Shown here: positions 42,519-51,594 of the stretch, piece after piece | Position numbering within the stretch: the stretch's first letter is position 1 | Layout: each line of letters starts with the position of its first letter | From: Lachnoclostridium sp. An118 | GTDB lineage: Bacteria > Bacillota > Clostridia > Lachnospirales > Lachnospiraceae | Direction: 5' to 3' | DNA length: 64,000 bases | NCBI RefSeq assembly: GCF_002160985.1 | Contig: NZ_NFLQ01000014.1 | Span: 32,440 to 96,439 of the forward strand | Notes under the pieces: generated by a model | The model's database searches: none | What the model saw: the letters and a program-made list of their open reading frames with translations, nothing else | Told to the model about the DNA's origin: nothing | Position numbers and translations under genes: made by a program

Positions 42519-43406
42519 ATGGAAAAGGTCATAGACATCCGTGATCTTACAAAATATTACGGGAAGCATAAAGGAGTGGAACATCTCACCCTGTCTGTAA
42601 ACCGGCAGGAGATCTACGGATTTATCGGCCCCAACGGGGCAGGGAAGAGCACAACCATCCGCACCATGCTGGGACTGCTTAAGGAGGATGGCGGGACGGT
42701 GGAGATCTTCGGGGAGAGGCCGGAGACAGAGCGTGAGAAAAAGGAGATGCTCTCCAGGATCGGCTACATGCCGTCGGAGGCTTTCTTTTACAGCGGTATG
42801 AAAGTGTCGGACGTTCTGAAATTCTCGGCGGATTTTTACCGGAAGGACTGCCGGGAGGAGAGAGGACAGCTCTGCGAGAGGCTGAAGCTGGATGTAAAGA
42901 AAAAAGTGGACGAGCTGTCCCTTGGAAACCGCAAAAAAGTGAGCATTGTGTGTGCTTTGCAGCATGGCGCGGATCTCTACGTGCTGGATGAGCCTACCAG
43001 CGGGCTGGACCCTCTGATGCAGCGGGAATTTTTCAGGCTCCTTAAAGAGAAGAATGAGAAGGGGGCGACCATCTTCCTATCCTCCCATGTCCTGGGGGAG
43101 GTGGAAAAATACTGCCACCGGGCGGCAGTCATCCGGGACGGAGGCATTGTCATGGAGGACACCATGGAGCATATCTGCGGCTCGGCGGCAAAGCGGGTGA
43201 CTGTGCGGGGCATTTCGGGTGTTCCGGGGCTGCCGCTGACAGACCTGCGTGTGCTGGAGGATGGTGTCACATTCTTATACAGAGGAGAGGCAAAGCGGCT
43301 TCTGGAGGCGCTGGCCCCGCTTCCTGTGACGGATCTTACTATCACGGAACCGGATCTGGAAGAGACATTTCTTCATTTTTATGCAGAGGGGAAGGCTGCC
43401 AGGTAA
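42519..43406 (+). CDS. ABC-2 type transporter ATP-binding protein
   Basis: 295 aa. Walker A GPNGAGKST, signature LSLGNRKKVSIVCAL (LSLGN variant frequent in this group), Walker B LYVLDEPTSGLDP and switch His LSSHVLGE. C-terminal domain of about 80 residues as in bacitracin/lantibiotic-type exporters. GAGGAACG before the ATG. The permease follows after 28 bp. Probably exports or regulates resistance to a peptide or lipid; substrate unknown. Confidence 0.9.
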   Translation: MEKVIDIRDLTKYYGKHKGVEHLTLSVNRQEIYGFIGPNGAGKSTTIRTMLGLLKEDGGTVEIFGERPETEREKKEMLSRIGYMPSEAFFYSGMKVSDVLKFSADFYRKDCREERGQLCERLKLDVKKKVDELSLGNRKKVSIVCALQHGADLYVLDEPTSGLDPLMQREFFRLLKEKNEKGATIFLSSHVLGEVEKYCHRAAVIRDGGIVMEDTMEHICGSAAKRVTVRGISGVPGLPLTDLRVLEDGVTFLYRGEAKRLLEALAPLPVTDLTITEPDLEETFLHFYAEGKAAR

Positions 43407-43434
43407 AGAGGGGCGGCAGTAAGGAGGAAAAGGG

Positions 43435-44220
43435 ATGAACATATTTGGACATGAACTGAAAAGGTCTCTGCGATCCACACTGATCTGGGGGCTTATCATC
43501 GGCGGGACCATCATGCTGTGCGTCTTCCTGTTCCCGGAGCTGAAAAAGGAGCTGGGGGACATGGTGGATGCCATGAGTGATATGGGCGGTTTTGGGGCTG
43601 CCTTTGGGATGGACCGGCTGAACTACGGTGATATCACCGGGTTTTACGGTATTTACGCGGGAAGCATGCTGGGGATCGGCGGAATCTTCTACGCCGCTAT
43701 CCTGGGAACAGGTCTTCTGGCAAAAGAAGAAAAAGACCACACGGCAGACTTTCTCCTCACCCACCCGGTGACGCGCACATCTGTGTTCTGGCAGAAGGCA
43801 GCAGCCATGGCAGTCCAGATCTTTCTGATGAACCTGGTGGTCATTTTGCTTGCCTGGATCTCCATCCGCTGGATCGGCGAGAGCCCGGACTGGGAAGGGC
43901 TGTGCCTGTTTCATCTGGCCCAGGTTCTTATGCAGCTAGAGATCGGAGGCATCTGCCTGGGGATTTCAGCTTTCTTAAGAAGAGGGAGCATCAGTGCCGG
44001 CATCGGCGTGGCGGCTTTTCTGTATTTCCTGGGGCTTCTGGGAAATATCACGGAAAAGGCGGAGACGGTCAAGTATATCACACCCTACGCCTACGCAGAC
44101 GCCGCAAAGATCTTGCCGGAGTGCATCCTGGATGGGACGCTGATCCTGCTGGGTCTTTGCTATGGAGGGGCAGGTATCCTGGCTGGGTGGATCAGATACA
44201 GGACAAAAGATATCAGATAA
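43435..44220 (+). CDS. ABC-2 type permease
   Basis: 261 aa with six membrane helices; starts with the typical MNIFGHELKRSLRSTLIWG and a long soluble loop (residues 38-70) before LGIGGIFYAAILGTGLLAKEEKD. ADFLLTHPVTRTSVFWQK is the intracellular coupling stretch common to this class. Partner of the ATPase at 42519. Followed by a terminator. Confidence 0.87.
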   Translation: MNIFGHELKRSLRSTLIWGLIIGGTIMLCVFLFPELKKELGDMVDAMSDMGGFGAAFGMDRLNYGDITGFYGIYAGSMLGIGGIFYAAILGTGLLAKEEKDHTADFLLTHPVTRTSVFWQKAAAMAVQIFLMNLVVILLAWISIRWIGESPDWEGLCLFHLAQVLMQLEIGGICLGISAFLRRGSISAGIGVAAFLYFLGLLGNITEKAETVKYITPYAYADAAKILPECILDGTLILLGLCYGGAGILAGWIRYRTKDIR

Positions 44221-44235
44221 AATCAGATGAAAGAG

Positions 44236-44262
44236 AAAAGGCTGCGTGTGCGCGGCCTTTTT
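44236..44262 (+). terminator. Terminator after the first ABC system
   Basis: AAAAGGC (44236-44242) pairs with GCCTTTT (44255-44261), ending in T's. Confidence 0.7.
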
Positions 44263-44339
44263 AAAATATTTTAAAAATCGTAATCCTTTTACAGCCCCGC
44301 AGCGTTATAACATATAGGCAGCTGCTTAAAAGGACCAGA

Positions 44340-44885
44340 ATGGCACACAGGTCAGGGGGGACAGACTTGACTCAGGAAGATGAAATTTTTGAAAAACTGA
44401 ACAAAGGCGACCCGGCTGCGGCGGGGGAGCTGGCAGAGCTCTACTACGGCGATATACTCAGATACTGTCTGTTCCATGTGCCGGACCGGTCTCTGGCACA
44501 GGACGCTGTGCAGGAGACGTTTCTGCGTGTGTTCCGCTATTTTGACGGCTACACCCACAGGGGAAACTTCCGGGCTTTCCTCTACAAAGTGGCTGCAAAT
44601 GTATGTATCGATATCTGCAGAAAGAAAACATGGGAGCCTATACCTAAGCAGGTTCCCTTTGAGGAGAAAGGGCTGAAGGAAGAGGAGGACAGGGAGGATT
44701 TTCGAAGGCTTGTGGAGCTCCTTCCGGAGGAGCTGCGTGAGATCGTCATCCTGAGATTTTCCCAGGAGCTGAAGCTGAGGGAGATCGCCAGGGTGACAGG
44801 ACTTCCCATGCGGACTGTGCAGTCCAGACTCAGAAAAGCGCTGAACCTTTTAAAGCAGGAACTGGAAAGGAGAGAGGAACCATGA
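44340..44885 (+). CDS. ECF-type RNA polymerase sigma factor
   Basis: 181 aa. Region 2 (DILRYCLFHVPDRSLAQDAVQETFLRVFRYF) contains the QD-VQETF signature; region 4 (LLPEELREIVILRFSQELKLREIA, MRTVQSRLRKAL) is a standard HTH. ATG 44340 has AAAGGA 5 bp upstream; a TTG at 44367 with GGGGGG before it is an equally good start. Overlaps the next gene by 4 bp; that gene could act as membrane anti-sigma partner. Confidence 0.9.
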   Translation: MAHRSGGTDLTQEDEIFEKLNKGDPAAAGELAELYYGDILRYCLFHVPDRSLAQDAVQETFLRVFRYFDGYTHRGNFRAFLYKVAANVCIDICRKKTWEPIPKQVPFEEKGLKEEEDREDFRRLVELLPEELREIVILRFSQELKLREIARVTGLPMRTVQSRLRKALNLLKQELERREEP

Positions 44886-45697
44886 AGAGGAGCCAGGTGA
44901 ATGAAAAGCTGAGATGTCTGGCACAGCAGGAGAAAGAAGCCATCCGGCCGGACGAAAGACACAGGGCAATGACCGCTGCCCTCGCGCAGAACGCGTACAA
45001 GGCGGCAGCGCCCCGGAGAAACAAAATGCGCTTTCCAGCCTTTGTGCTCCGGCAGGTCAGATACACAGGAAAACCGATCTGGATCTGGCAGATCCTTCTG
45101 TTTCTTCTTATCGTCTCCGCCTTTGAGCGGACCGGCGACAGGGGAAGCCTTACAGATCCCTATTTCCTTATGTTCCTGTATCGGAGGATCCCGGTGCTTC
45201 TGTGCGGGGCAGGGATCCTGTCGGCCTGGAGCTGTGTTCCCTTCTTTGACAGAGCTGTCAGATGGAAGATGGCAGAAGTGGAGGCAGCAGGCTGTCAGCC
45301 GTCCCGGCTTAAGGCAGCCCGGCTTCTGATCGCAGGAAGCAGCGCGCTTATTATGGAACTGGCCGTGGCTGCGGCAGCAGGGACGCTCTGGCAGGTTAAC
45401 CTGGAAGCGCTGGCGGCCTGGCTGTTCCTCCCCTTTCTTCTGGCCTGGAACTGCATGCTCTTCCTTCTTGACAGGACGAAAGGGAGGTTTACTCCCTGGT
45501 GCAGCGCAGGACTGGCGGCCGGGTTCGCTGTGTTTGCACTTGTGTGGAGATATGTCAGCAGAGAGGCCGGAAGCCCCGGGGATTTTCTGGCGTTTGCGGA
45601 TGGCGGATGGTTTCTGTGCGGGGCAGCGCTGCTTCTCTGGGCGTTCCAGATATGGAAGCAGGGCAGAAAGGAGATGGAAAGATGGAGTTATGTATAG
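44882..45697 (+). CDS. Membrane protein co-encoded with ECF sigma factor (possible anti-sigma)
   Basis: 271 aa with a cytosolic N-terminal helical part (residues 1-60, MKRSQVNEKLRCLAQQEKEA) and six membrane helices (IWIWQILLFLLIVSAFE, IPVLLCGAGILSAW, LLIAGSSALIMELAVAAAAG, LAAWLFLPFLLAWNCMLFLL and two more). No conserved zinc-type anti-sigma motif (HxxxCxxC) is seen, so the anti-sigma role is inferred from position only. Translationally coupled on both sides. Confidence 0.72.
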   Translation: MKRSQVNEKLRCLAQQEKEAIRPDERHRAMTAALAQNAYKAAAPRRNKMRFPAFVLRQVRYTGKPIWIWQILLFLLIVSAFERTGDRGSLTDPYFLMFLYRRIPVLLCGAGILSAWSCVPFFDRAVRWKMAEVEAAGCQPSRLKAARLLIAGSSALIMELAVAAAAGTLWQVNLEALAAWLFLPFLLAWNCMLFLLDRTKGRFTPWCSAGLAAGFAVFALVWRYVSREAGSPGDFLAFADGGWFLCGAALLLWAFQIWKQGRKEMERWSYV

Positions 45698-46572
45698 AAA
45701 ATCTGACTAAACAATTTAAAGATAAACGGGCCGTGGATCACGCCAGCCTGACTATCACACCGGGGGTGTGGGGACTGCTGGGAGCCAACGGCGCCGGCAA
45801 GACAACTCTCATGCGCATGGCGGCAGGACTTATGACGCCTACAGAAGGGACGGTGAAATACGACGGCGTTCCCATTGATGTGCTGGGGAAGGGGTACAGG
45901 GATATTTTCGGCTACCTGCCCCAGGAGTTCGGGTTCTACCCGGAGTTCACGGTGTATGATTACCTGGACTATGTGGCGGCTTTAAAGGGGCTTTCAAGGA
46001 AGAATGCAAAGGAGAAGATCGACAGGCTGCTGGAGACATTTTCCCTGGCGGATGTGAGGCGCAAGAAGATCACAAAGCTTTCCGGCGGCATGAAGCGCAG
46101 GGTGGGCATTGCCCAGGCCCTTCTTAATGACCCGGAGGTGCTGATCCTGGATGAGCCCACCAGCGGTCTGGATCCGGGAGAGAGGGTGCGTTTCCGCAAC
46201 CTTCTGTCTGAGTTTGCCGCGGACCGGATCGTGCTGATCTCCACCCACATTGTGTCTGACGTGGAGTACATCGCTTCCAGAAACGCTGTGATGAAAGAGG
46301 GGAAGATCATAGCAGAGGGAACCACAGGGGAACTTCTGTGGGACATGGAGGGAAAGGTGTGGTCCGCCGTTATCCCGGAGTATGACCTCCGCAGATATGA
46401 AAGACTGGTCCAGGTAGTGAATATCCGCAACGAGGAGGAAGGAATGGTGTCCATCCGGTATCTGGCTGACAGGCCTTCTGTTCCGGAGTCCGCGGGGCAG
46501 ACGCCAAGGCTTGAGGATCTCTACCTGTGGCTTTTTCCACAGGAAAACACACAGGGAAAGGAGGTGCAGTGA
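45682..46572 (+). CDS. ABC-2 type transporter ATP-binding protein
   Basis: 296 aa. Walker A LGANGAGKTTLM, signature LSGGMKRRVGIAQALL, Walker B VLILDEPTSGLDPGER, His in ISTHIVSDVEY. The AGGAG before ATG 45682 and the conserved start LCIENLTKQFKDK support this start; longer upstream frame overlaps the previous gene. The C-terminal extension reads SVPESAGQTPRLEDLYLWL, as in ATPases of sigma-linked transporter modules of Clostridia. Confidence 0.88.
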   Translation: MELCIENLTKQFKDKRAVDHASLTITPGVWGLLGANGAGKTTLMRMAAGLMTPTEGTVKYDGVPIDVLGKGYRDIFGYLPQEFGFYPEFTVYDYLDYVAALKGLSRKNAKEKIDRLLETFSLADVRRKKITKLSGGMKRRVGIAQALLNDPEVLILDEPTSGLDPGERVRFRNLLSEFAADRIVLISTHIVSDVEYIASRNAVMKEGKIIAEGTTGELLWDMEGKVWSAVIPEYDLRRYERLVQVVNIRNEEEGMVSIRYLADRPSVPESAGQTPRLEDLYLWLFPQENTQGKEVQ

Positions 46573-46573
46573 C

Positions 46574-47842
46574 ATGAGAGTATTTACAGCAGAGCTGCGC
46601 AGGCTTTTAAAGACAAGATCTGTTCTGGCTCTGATGCTGGCGGCCCTTATCCTGGCCCCGGTACTGGCCTATTTTCCTGCCTCTTTTGCGTCCTGGACAT
46701 ACAGGGATGAAAGTGGGCAGGAAGTCCGGGTGGAAGGCCGGGAGGCGCTGAAGCTGGAGGAGGAGAACCAAGGACAGTTCCAGGGGAAGATCACGGAGGA
46801 TATACTGGAGGCAGCTCTTGCAAGATACAGGGACTTTGCCGCAGGCTACGAGGGCGGCCTTCCAGACGGCATCTACGACGAGCGGGTGACGGCCAGCGAT
46901 TACTATGAAAAGGTATCCAATGTGGAGGGGATTCTGGGCCGGGTCAGCGAGGCCTGGGCAGATCCGGACACAGGTCTGGCTCCCGGAGCTGAAAATCTGA
47001 CAGAAGACCAGGTGGCCGGCTTTTACGACCAGTGCAGGAAGCACTTACAGGAACTTCTGTATCTGGAGGGCGGCAGGAATGCCCGCACAGACAGCGCCCT
47101 TGCGCAGGCCCGGGCCCTCTACAGCCAGGTGGAGATGCCCTTTACCTACGAGCCCGGTTTCAGCTCCAACGCCCTGGAGTATGTGGGGATCTATGTGTTC
47201 CTTCTGGTGCTGATCTGCACCTTTCTGATGGTGCCGGTCTTCTCCAGTGATTATCAGACCCAGGCAGACCAGATCCTTAAGTGTACCCGGGACGGAAAAA
47301 GGCCCCTGGCAGCGGCCAGGATCGGCGCCGGTCTTCTCCTTGCAAGTGTGCTCTATCTTGTCTGCATGGCTCTGTTCCTCCTGCTCCTCAATGCCTCCTT
47401 TGACTTTCAGGGGCTGGACACCTCCCTGCAGCTGCTTGTGTCGGTGTCCGTGTTCCTGCCTCTTACCGTGGGGCAGATGGAGCTCCTCATCGGGGCGGCG
47501 GGGTTTGTCTCCCTGCTGGCCACGGCTGCCTTCACCCTCTTTCTGTCGGGCAGGATGAAGACAGTGGCCTCCGCCAGCATAGCCGCCTTTGCCTTCCTCA
47601 TCCTGCCCATGGTGGTGTACATGATCCTGAGCGGAAATATAGGAGACTGGCTCCGCTGCCTGTTGCCTGCCGGCGGCGTGGGCATGATAAGCAGCTTTAC
47701 CTACGCGGCCATGGACACGGGTTTTGCCTACCTGGGCAATACAGCTATCTGGCTCCCGTACCTGATGATGGGCGCGGCGGCCGTGGAATCCATCCTCTTT
47801 GCGGTGCTGGCGGGAGTGAGCTGGTGCCGGAGAGACCGCTGA
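46574..47842 (+). CDS. ABC transporter permease with large extracytoplasmic loop
   Basis: 422 aa. One N-terminal helix (VLALMLAALILAPVLAYFP), then a soluble domain of about 180 residues facing outside (acidic, ALKLEEENQGQFQG to YSQVEMPFTYEPGF), then five helices. A large external domain in this position is typical of FtsX/ABC-2 proteins that sense ligands. Starts 1 bp after the ATPase stop with GAGGTG upstream. End of the sigma-membrane protein-ABC module. Confidence 0.82.
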   Translation: MRVFTAELRRLLKTRSVLALMLAALILAPVLAYFPASFASWTYRDESGQEVRVEGREALKLEEENQGQFQGKITEDILEAALARYRDFAAGYEGGLPDGIYDERVTASDYYEKVSNVEGILGRVSEAWADPDTGLAPGAENLTEDQVAGFYDQCRKHLQELLYLEGGRNARTDSALAQARALYSQVEMPFTYEPGFSSNALEYVGIYVFLLVLICTFLMVPVFSSDYQTQADQILKCTRDGKRPLAAARIGAGLLLASVLYLVCMALFLLLLNASFDFQGLDTSLQLLVSVSVFLPLTVGQMELLIGAAGFVSLLATAAFTLFLSGRMKTVASASIAAFAFLILPMVVYMILSGNIGDWLRCLLPAGGVGMISSFTYAAMDTGFAYLGNTAIWLPYLMMGAAAVESILFAVLAGVSWCRRDR

Positions 47843-47972
47843 GCTGTCCTGACTGTCTGGATTTTACTTTGAGTTTACAGAGACCTTTCTTTGTCGGGGT
47901 AGAACAGAGAATGCGGGGCCGGGTATAATAAAGCCAGAAAACAGGCAGAGTTTATTATCAGGAGGGATGGAT

Positions 47973-48239
47973 ATGGCGGTACTGCTGAATGATACAGATA
48001 TGGAAAGGATGTTGGAGTCGATCAGGCCTGAGGGAGAGACGTACACGGGCAAGGCATGGGGGACGATCATGGAGGGCACAGCGAAGATGCTGGCACTGGG
48101 AGCTCTGAGCAATGTGTCCTGCTACGTGGGAGTCACGGAGAGGTCCCTGGTCAATAATTCCGTGACAGCCAGAGTCAAAAATCAAAAGCAGGGGATGCAG
48201 ACGATCTGCAGCACGCTGGAAAGCGCCTGCGGGGCTTAG
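47973..48239 (+). CDS. Small hypothetical protein
   Basis: 88 residues, not recognised. Polar N-terminus (MAVLLNDTDMERMLESIRP), a moderately hydrophobic centre (AKMLALGALSNVSCYVGVTE) and polar C-terminus with CSTLESACGA. ATG 47973 is preferred over 47967 because AGGAGGG directly abuts the latter. A TATAAT lies at 47924-47929. Its stop overlaps the stop of the convergent AraC gene by 4 bp. Confidence 0.6.
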   Translation: MAVLLNDTDMERMLESIRPEGETYTGKAWGTIMEGTAKMLALGALSNVSCYVGVTERSLVNNSVTARVKNQKQGMQTICSTLESACGA

Positions 48240-49183
48240 CGGGAGCCGCCGGGATCAGAGCTGAGATACTTCTCCAGCGTCACCCGGCTGGCCGCCGGTG
48301 ACAGGAAGTCCTGGGTGGAGAGCATGGATTTCTGCTGCTGGGACAGCTCCTCGTGCTCAAAGTGCTGTCTGTACTGCCGGGGAGAGCAGCCGAACTGCCG
48401 CCGGAACCCCTGATTAAAATATTTGATGTCAGAAAAGCCGCAGGCGATGCTGATATCCAGAAGGGAAAAGTCCGTCAGAAGGAGAAGCTGGCGGGCTTTT
48501 TCGCACCTCATTTTCATCACATAGGACTGAAAGGACATGCCGAAGACAGACTTGAAAAAGTGGGACAGGTAGCTCATGGTCAGCCCCAGCTCCCTGGCCA
48601 TGTCCGTGAGGAGCAGCTTCTCAGAGTAGTGGCTGTCTATGTAGCTGCTGATCTTCCTGACCCGCTGGGCCCTGGTGGCGGAGAGCTGCCGCTCCTTTTC
48701 CGAGATGCGGGCGCAGGGAAGATACATGGGGAGCTTCTCGAAAAATAGGCAGATCAGTCCCGCGCAGCGGAGGGCGGAATAGTCCCCGGGATGAAAATAG
48801 GCGCTGGCGATGTCCAGGAGCATCCGGGCCAGGGAGGCACGGATATCCGGGTCCTGCCCATCCCGGGCGGGTGCATCCAGGGAGAACTCCATATTTTCTA
48901 TCTGGGGAAAGACAGCCGCAAAAAAAGCGGGGGAAATCTGCAAAGACAGGATGAGGGCGGGCTGCTCCGCGATCAGCTCATGGCTGGTAAAGGGGTTGAT
49001 GACCCAGAGACTGCCCTTCTCATAGGTGTACTCCCTTCCCCTGGACAGCAGGCAGACCGTCCCCTCCAGGAGCAGACAGACCTCAAAATCCTTATGTACA
49101 TGGGGCGTCCGGTAGAGGAGATTGACCATAAAAACCTTGTACTGTCCGGCCCCGTGGGAAATCACTTCAAACTCATCTTTCAC
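48236..49183 (-). CDS. AraC family regulator, divergent from sugar cluster
   Basis: 315 aa. N-terminal cupin (VNLLYRTPHVHKDFEVCLLL, GSLWVINPFTSHELI), helical linker, then AraC HTH domain at residues about 180-280 (LLLTDMARELGLTMSYLSHFFK; LLDISIACGFSDIKYFNQGF; RRQFGCSPRQYRQHF). GTG start with GGAGGTG 9 bp upstream. It sits head to head with the catabolic genes at 49385 and is the obvious candidate to sense their substrate. Confidence 0.88.
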   Translation of the reverse strand: MKDEFEVISHGAGQYKVFMVNLLYRTPHVHKDFEVCLLLEGTVCLLSRGREYTYEKGSLWVINPFTSHELIAEQPALILSLQISPAFFAAVFPQIENMEFSLDAPARDGQDPDIRASLARMLLDIASAYFHPGDYSALRCAGLICLFFEKLPMYLPCARISEKERQLSATRAQRVRKISSYIDSHYSEKLLLTDMARELGLTMSYLSHFFKSVFGMSFQSYVMKMRCEKARQLLLLTDFSLLDISIACGFSDIKYFNQGFRRQFGCSPRQYRQHFEHEELSQQQKSMLSTQDFLSPAASRVTLEKYLSSDPGGSR

Positions 49184-49295
49184 TGCTTATCCACCTCCCT
49201 TCCAGTATACAGGAACCACAGAAGACGCGCAAATAAAAAAGCTAATTTGTCATAGTCCGAACATGAATTAATCCATGCAGGATATCTTTCCCTGC

Positions 49296-49349
49296 CCTAT
49301 AGTAAAGCTATAGGAATCCTCTCAGGAGAGACCGTCAGGAAGCTGACGG
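49296..49349 (+). promoter_or_regulatory. Inverted repeats in the AraC/catabolic intergenic region
   Basis: CCTATAG-TAAAG-CTATAGG (49296-49314) is a perfect 7-bp inverted repeat and CCGTCAG-GAAG-CTGACGG (49332-49349) another. Both lie between the divergent genes; the first is a good operator candidate, the second may be an RNA hairpin in the leader. Confidence 0.5.
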
Positions 49350-49384
49350 GAGACAGGAGAAAGGACGAAAAGGAGGTTGACAGC

Positions 49385-50524
49385 ATGAGCAGTACATTAA
49401 CCTACGGAATGGTGGGCGGCGGCCCGGGATCCTTTATCGGAGACGCGCACAGGAGAGCGATCAGCCTGGACAGCTCTGCCCGTCTGGTAGCAGGATGCTT
49501 TTCCAGGACACCGGAGAAGTCGAAGAGCCAGGGGGAGGCTCTCGGACTTGAACCGGAAAGATGCTACACGAACTACAGGGAGATGGCCGAGGCAGAGGGA
49601 AAGAGAGAGGACGGCATTGACTTCGTGGTGGTCGTCACTCCCAATGCCACTCACTATGAGATATGCAAGGCATTTCTGGAGGCGGGCATCCACGTGGCCT
49701 GCGACAAGCCGCTGGCCACAGACAGCGCCCAGGCGGAGGAGCTGCAGAGGCTGGCCCAGGAGAAAGGACTTCTTTTCATGGTCACCTACACCTACATGGG
49801 ACATGTGACAGCCAAGTACATCCGGGACCTCATCAAAGCAGGAGAAATAGGCCAGATCCGCACTGTCATGGCAGAGTACCCCCAGGGCTGGCTCTACAAT
49901 GAAAATGACTGGGGCGGCAAGCAGGGCGAGTGGAGATGCGACCCGGCCCAGTCGGGAAGAGTCAACTGCCTGGGCGACCTGGGCACCCACGTGGAAAATG
50001 CGGTGGCTACCATGACAGGTCTGAAGGTGAAGAGAGTCCTGGCCAAGATGGATGTGGTGGTGCCGGGCAGGAAGCTGGATGACAACGACCAGATCCTGGT
50101 GGAGTACGAGGGCGGCGCCACAGGCGTGAACTGGTCCTCCCAGTTCGCCATCGGCTGCGACAACAGCCTGCGGGTGCGCATTTACGGGTCAAAGGGGACC
50201 ATCCTCTGGTTCCAGGAGAACCCGGAGGAGATGACCCTCATCAGGGAGGACGGCATCGCCCGCACCATCAAGAGGGGATACGGCGCGGTCACCCCGGACG
50301 CCGCGAAATACGGCAGGCTCCCGTCCGGCCACACGGAGGGCTGGCTGGAGGCCATGGGCAATCTGTACGACAGCTTTACCCAGTGCGTGGAGGCAAAGGA
50401 GGCCGGGACATTTACAGAGGATATGATCGATTATCCCACAGTGGCAGCAGGCGTGCAGGGCATCCGGTATGTGGAGGCCTGCTTAAAGAGCAATGAGAAC
50501 GGAAACGTGTGGGTGGAGCTCTAG
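49385..50524 (+). CDS. Gfo/Idh/MocA family oxidoreductase
   Basis: 379 aa. NAD(P)-binding Rossmann start TYGMVGGGPGSFIGDAHR; the catalytic-lysine motif is CDKPLATDSAQAEEL (EKP/DKP), and GDLGTHVENAVATMTG carries the catalytic D/H of the family. Length and the GxGPGSFIG-HRxAI reading resemble the group that oxidises sugar or cyclitol hydroxyls, such as levoglucosan or inositol dehydrogenases. AAAAGGAGG before the ATG. First gene of the cluster. Confidence 0.88.
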   Translation: MSSTLTYGMVGGGPGSFIGDAHRRAISLDSSARLVAGCFSRTPEKSKSQGEALGLEPERCYTNYREMAEAEGKREDGIDFVVVVTPNATHYEICKAFLEAGIHVACDKPLATDSAQAEELQRLAQEKGLLFMVTYTYMGHVTAKYIRDLIKAGEIGQIRTVMAEYPQGWLYNENDWGGKQGEWRCDPAQSGRVNCLGDLGTHVENAVATMTGLKVKRVLAKMDVVVPGRKLDDNDQILVEYEGGATGVNWSSQFAIGCDNSLRVRIYGSKGTILWFQENPEEMTLIREDGIARTIKRGYGAVTPDAAKYGRLPSGHTEGWLEAMGNLYDSFTQCVEAKEAGTFTEDMIDYPTVAAGVQGIRYVEACLKSNENGNVWVEL

Positions 50525-50572
50525 GAGCTGTACTATGATAAAACAGGTAATGTGAGAAAGGAGAGAAATGAT

Positions 50573-51574
50573 ATGGCAAGACCGGTAACGATCTTCACAG
50601 GACAGTGGGCGGACCTCCCGCTGGAGGAGATGTGCCAGACGGCGCAGAAGATGGGATACGAGGGGCTGGAGATCGCCTCCTGGGGACAGATAGACGTGGA
50701 GAAGGCCGCAAAGGATGAGGCCTATGTGAAGGAGCTCAAAGACACGCTGGCCAGATATGAACTGGGATGCTGGGCCATTGGTATGCACCTGCCGGGACAG
50801 TGTGTGGGGGATGCAGACCAGTGGGCCTACGATCCCCGTCTGGACAACTTTGCCCCCTCCGCTCTTGCGGGAAAGCCGGAGGAGATACGGGCCTGGGGCA
50901 CACAGCAGATGAAGTACGCAGCCCAGGCGGCAAAGAACATGGGCGTGGACACAGTCACCTTCTTCATGGGCTCACCTATCTGGAAGATGTGGTATTCCTT
51001 CCCACAGACAAGCGAGGAGCAGATAGAGGCAGGCTATCAGAGGATCAAAGAGCTCTGGTCTCCCATCATGGACGTGTATGACGAGTGCGGCGTGAAGCTG
51101 GCCCTGGAGGTGCACCCCACAGAGATCGCCTACGACTACTGGAGCACAAAGAAGCTACTGGAGACCTTTGACTACAGACCCACCCTGGGCATCAACTTTG
51201 ACCCCAGCCACCTGATATGGCAGGGACTGGACCCGGCCATGTTCCTCTACGATTTCGCGGACCGCATCTATCACGTGCACATCAAGGACGCCAAGCTGAA
51301 CCTGAACGGCCGCAACGGCATCCTGGGGTCCCACATCACCTTCGGCGACCAGCGGAGAGGCTGGAACTTCGTGTCTCCGGGACACGGGGATGTGGATTTT
51401 GACAACATCATCCGGGTGCTGAACCAGATCGGCTACGACGGCCCTCTCTCCATCGAGTGGGAGGACAGCGGCATGGAGAGAGTCTTCGGCGGCACAGAGG
51501 CCTGTGAGTTCACAAAGCAGATCAACTTCTCGCCCTCAGACGTGGCCTTTGACGATGCTCTCAAGACAGACTAA
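50573..51574 (+). CDS. Sugar phosphate isomerase/epimerase-type TIM barrel
   Basis: 333 aa, AP-endonuclease-2/xylose-isomerase-like fold. Metal-ligand landmarks: LALEVHPTEIAYD (E), NFDPSHLIWQGLDP (D, H), YHVHIKDAKLN (H, D) and LSIEWEDSGM (E). Such proteins partner Gfo/Idh/MocA enzymes and epimerise, isomerise or eliminate 3-keto sugars. ATG 50573 has AAAGGAG 10 bp upstream. Substrate unknown. Confidence 0.88.
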   Translation: MARPVTIFTGQWADLPLEEMCQTAQKMGYEGLEIASWGQIDVEKAAKDEAYVKELKDTLARYELGCWAIGMHLPGQCVGDADQWAYDPRLDNFAPSALAGKPEEIRAWGTQQMKYAAQAAKNMGVDTVTFFMGSPIWKMWYSFPQTSEEQIEAGYQRIKELWSPIMDVYDECGVKLALEVHPTEIAYDYWSTKKLLETFDYRPTLGINFDPSHLIWQGLDPAMFLYDFADRIYHVHIKDAKLNLNGRNGILGSHITFGDQRRGWNFVSPGHGDVDFDNIIRVLNQIGYDGPLSIEWEDSGMERVFGGTEACEFTKQINFSPSDVAFDDALKTD

Positions 51575-51594
51575 CGGAAAGGAAAAAAGAGACG

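Noticed and set aside
49397..49990. 197-codon minus-strand frame inside the oxidoreductase gene
   Set aside because: Antisense shadow with no ribosome site or domain.
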